DNA of 7,244 nucleotides from HGM12669 sp048527645. Lineage in GTDB: Bacteria; Bacillota; Clostridia; Oscillospirales; CAG-272. The notes below the pieces were generated by a model, which was not told where the DNA came from, did not search any database, and worked only from the letters and a program-made list of their open reading frames with translations. Of this stretch, positions 6,075 through 7,244 are shown one piece after another. Positions within the stretch are counted from its first letter, which is position 1; each line of letters begins with the position of its first letter. The stretch covers positions 1 through 7,244 of the forward strand of contig DBGFNI010000030.1 of assembly GCA_048527645.1 (NCBI GenBank). The letters run 5' to 3'. The position numbers and the translations under genes are program-made.

Positions 6075-7244
6075 CACCGGAGCACCGTGCGCGGGCGCTG
6101 TGTGACCGCGGCGAAGCGGCGATGCGGCAGGTTGACGCGTTGATCGGCGCGCAGGCGCTGTGCGAAAAGCGGGAGCATGTGCTGGTTGCTTTTTCCGGCG
6201 GCGCGGATTCTGTTTTTTTGCTGTCGTATTTTTTCATGCGCGGCTACCGTGTGAGCGCGTTTCATGTCAATCACGGCATCCGCCCGGAGGCTGCGGGGGA
6301 CGAGGCGTTTTGCCGGGAATTCTGCCGGGAACGGAACATTCCCTATGCGTCCGTGCGCTGCGATGTTCCGGCGCTTGCCGCGCAGCGGAAGCTGACCGTG
6401 GAGCAGGCGGCACGCCTTGCCAGATACGACGCGATCGGCGCGCATTGCGCGGCCGTCGGCGCGGATTGTGTTGCGACGGCGCATCACGGTGATGACCAGG
6501 CGGAGACGCTGATCCTGCGCCTTTTGCGGGGGAGCGGCGCGCAGGGCATGCGCGGCATTCTGCCGCGGCGAGCGATGCAGACACAGGCGGGGCGTATTAC
6601 ACTGATTCGTCCGCTGCTGACGCTGAAAAAAAAGGAAATCCTCGCGGCTTGTGAACAGCTGGACCTACCGTATGTGACGGATGCGACCAATGCAGATACG
6701 CAATACACCCGCAATGCTGTGCGAGCGGCAATCGCGCCGCTGCTGGAGCGGCCGGGCAGTGGGGCATACCCGCAGACGCTGCTGCACTTCAGCACGCTGT
6801 GCGCGGAGGATGAGGCGTATTTTTCCGAAGTGACAGACGCTTTTCTGGCGCAGCATGCCGGGGGAGACGACGCCTGCCGCTGGGTGGACCGCGGAGCGCT
6901 GGCAAAGCAGCACCGTGCGGTGGGAACCAGAATTTTGATCCGGCTGTATCAGGCGGTGACGCAGCAGCAGCGGCGCGCCCGCCCGGAACTGCAGCTTTCC
7001 TACCGGCAGGTTGAAGCGATTTACAGCCAAACGGTTTGCTTTTCACATCCCTTTCAATTTTCGCTGCCCCATTCTGTCACATTTTGTTGTTATGATGACC
7101 GTGCGGTATTTTATCGCGCGGAAAACGCGCCGAAAACCGAAACGCGCTTTCTGCTGTCGGCGGGGGAAAACCGCCTGTTCGGCGGCTCTGTGATGATTTA
7201 TATCGGGCAGCCCTCCGCGCAGGAAAAAGCGTCGTATGAAAATA
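6071..7244 (+). CDS. tilS: tRNA(Ile)-lysidine synthase TilS (3' end beyond the window)
   Basis: The cytosolic enzyme that uses ATP and lysine to convert C34 of tRNA-Ile2 (anticodon CAU) to lysidine, so that it reads AUA and is charged with Ile; it is essential in most bacteria. The frame is open from the ATG to the last base, 391 codons, against about 460 for full-length relatives, so only the C-terminal part is missing and the gene is not broken within view. The N-terminal PP-loop ATPase motif is SGGADS (42-47). Next come HVNHGIRPE (about 71-79) and AHHGDDQAET (137-146), a catalytic and adenylation region motif of the family. DATN followed by YTRNAVR (204-218) closes the core domain. After about 220 comes the tRNA-binding substrate domain, including LSYRQVEAIYSQ, and the beginning of the C-terminal domain. 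Start choice rests on the ATGA overlap with dnaB and the GGAG site. A run of eight A at 6626-6633 lies in the core domain. Confidence 0.95.
   Translation, partial: MTPEHRARALCDRGEAAMRQVDALIGAQALCEKREHVLVAFSGGADSVFLLSYFFMRGYRVSAFHVNHGIRPEAAGDEAFCREFCRERNIPYASVRCDVPALAAQRKLTVEQAARLARYDAIGAHCAAVGADCVATAHHGDDQAETLILRLLRGSGAQGMRGILPRRAMQTQAGRITLIRPLLTLKKKEILAACEQLDLPYVTDATNADTQYTRNAVRAAIAPLLERPGSGAYPQTLLHFSTLCAEDEAYFSEVTDAFLAQHAGGDDACRWVDRGALAKQHRAVGTRILIRLYQAVTQQQRRARPELQLSYRQVEAIYSQTVCFSHPFQFSLPHSVTFCCYDDRAVFYRAENAPKTETRFLLSAGENRLFGGSVMIYIGQPSAQEKASYEN

Noticed and set aside
7011..7193. A 60-codon plus-strand frame near the window end
   Set aside because: It lies inside tilS in another frame, while the tilS frame stays open to the last base and keeps family-like sequence.

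Overview
The window looks like ordinary chromosomal core sequence from a Gram-positive, low-complexity-envelope bacterium of the Firmicutes, most likely a moderately GC-rich member of the Clostridia (an Oscillospiraceae-like lineage would fit, but I cannot name a genus). The main reason is the gene order: a DUF2232/YybS-like membrane protein, a GdpP-type c-di-AMP phosphodiesterase, ribosomal protein L9 and the DnaB helicase, a cluster typical of Firmicutes. Strong AGGAG-type ribosome binding sites and a perfect sigma-A promoter agree with this.

Layout. All six genes are on the + strand. Bases 32-1012 encode a YitT-family membrane protein with a C-terminal DUF2179 domain. Bases 1013-1166 are the only sizeable non-coding stretch. 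They hold a consensus promoter (TTTACA, 17 bases, TATAAT with an extended -10) and a leader of about 107 nt that can form alternative hairpins and contains tiny overlapping ORFs. The operon then runs DUF2232 protein (1167-2186), GdpP (2216-4228), rplI (4247-4693), dnaB (4734-6074) and tilS (6071 to beyond the window end). Gaps are 18-40 nt, except that dnaB and tilS overlap by 4 nt (ATGA). I see no terminator between any of these genes, so they are probably co-transcribed from the promoter at 1025-1053.

How the genes relate. GdpP hydrolyses the second messenger c-di-AMP at the membrane, and its DUF2232 neighbour is a polytopic membrane protein of unknown function. L9, DnaB and TilS are housekeeping functions: ribosome, replication fork, and tRNA-Ile2 anticodon modification. 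Placing tilS directly behind dnaB with translational overlap, and YitT in the position where Bacillus carries rpsF-ssb-rpsR, are lineage-specific rearrangements.

I found no mobile element, CRISPR array, tRNA, rRNA or phage gene, and no clear new multi-gene system. The part most worth a second look is the 1060-1170 leader of the operon. It resembles a cis-regulatory RNA by its architecture, but I could not match it to any riboswitch class I know.
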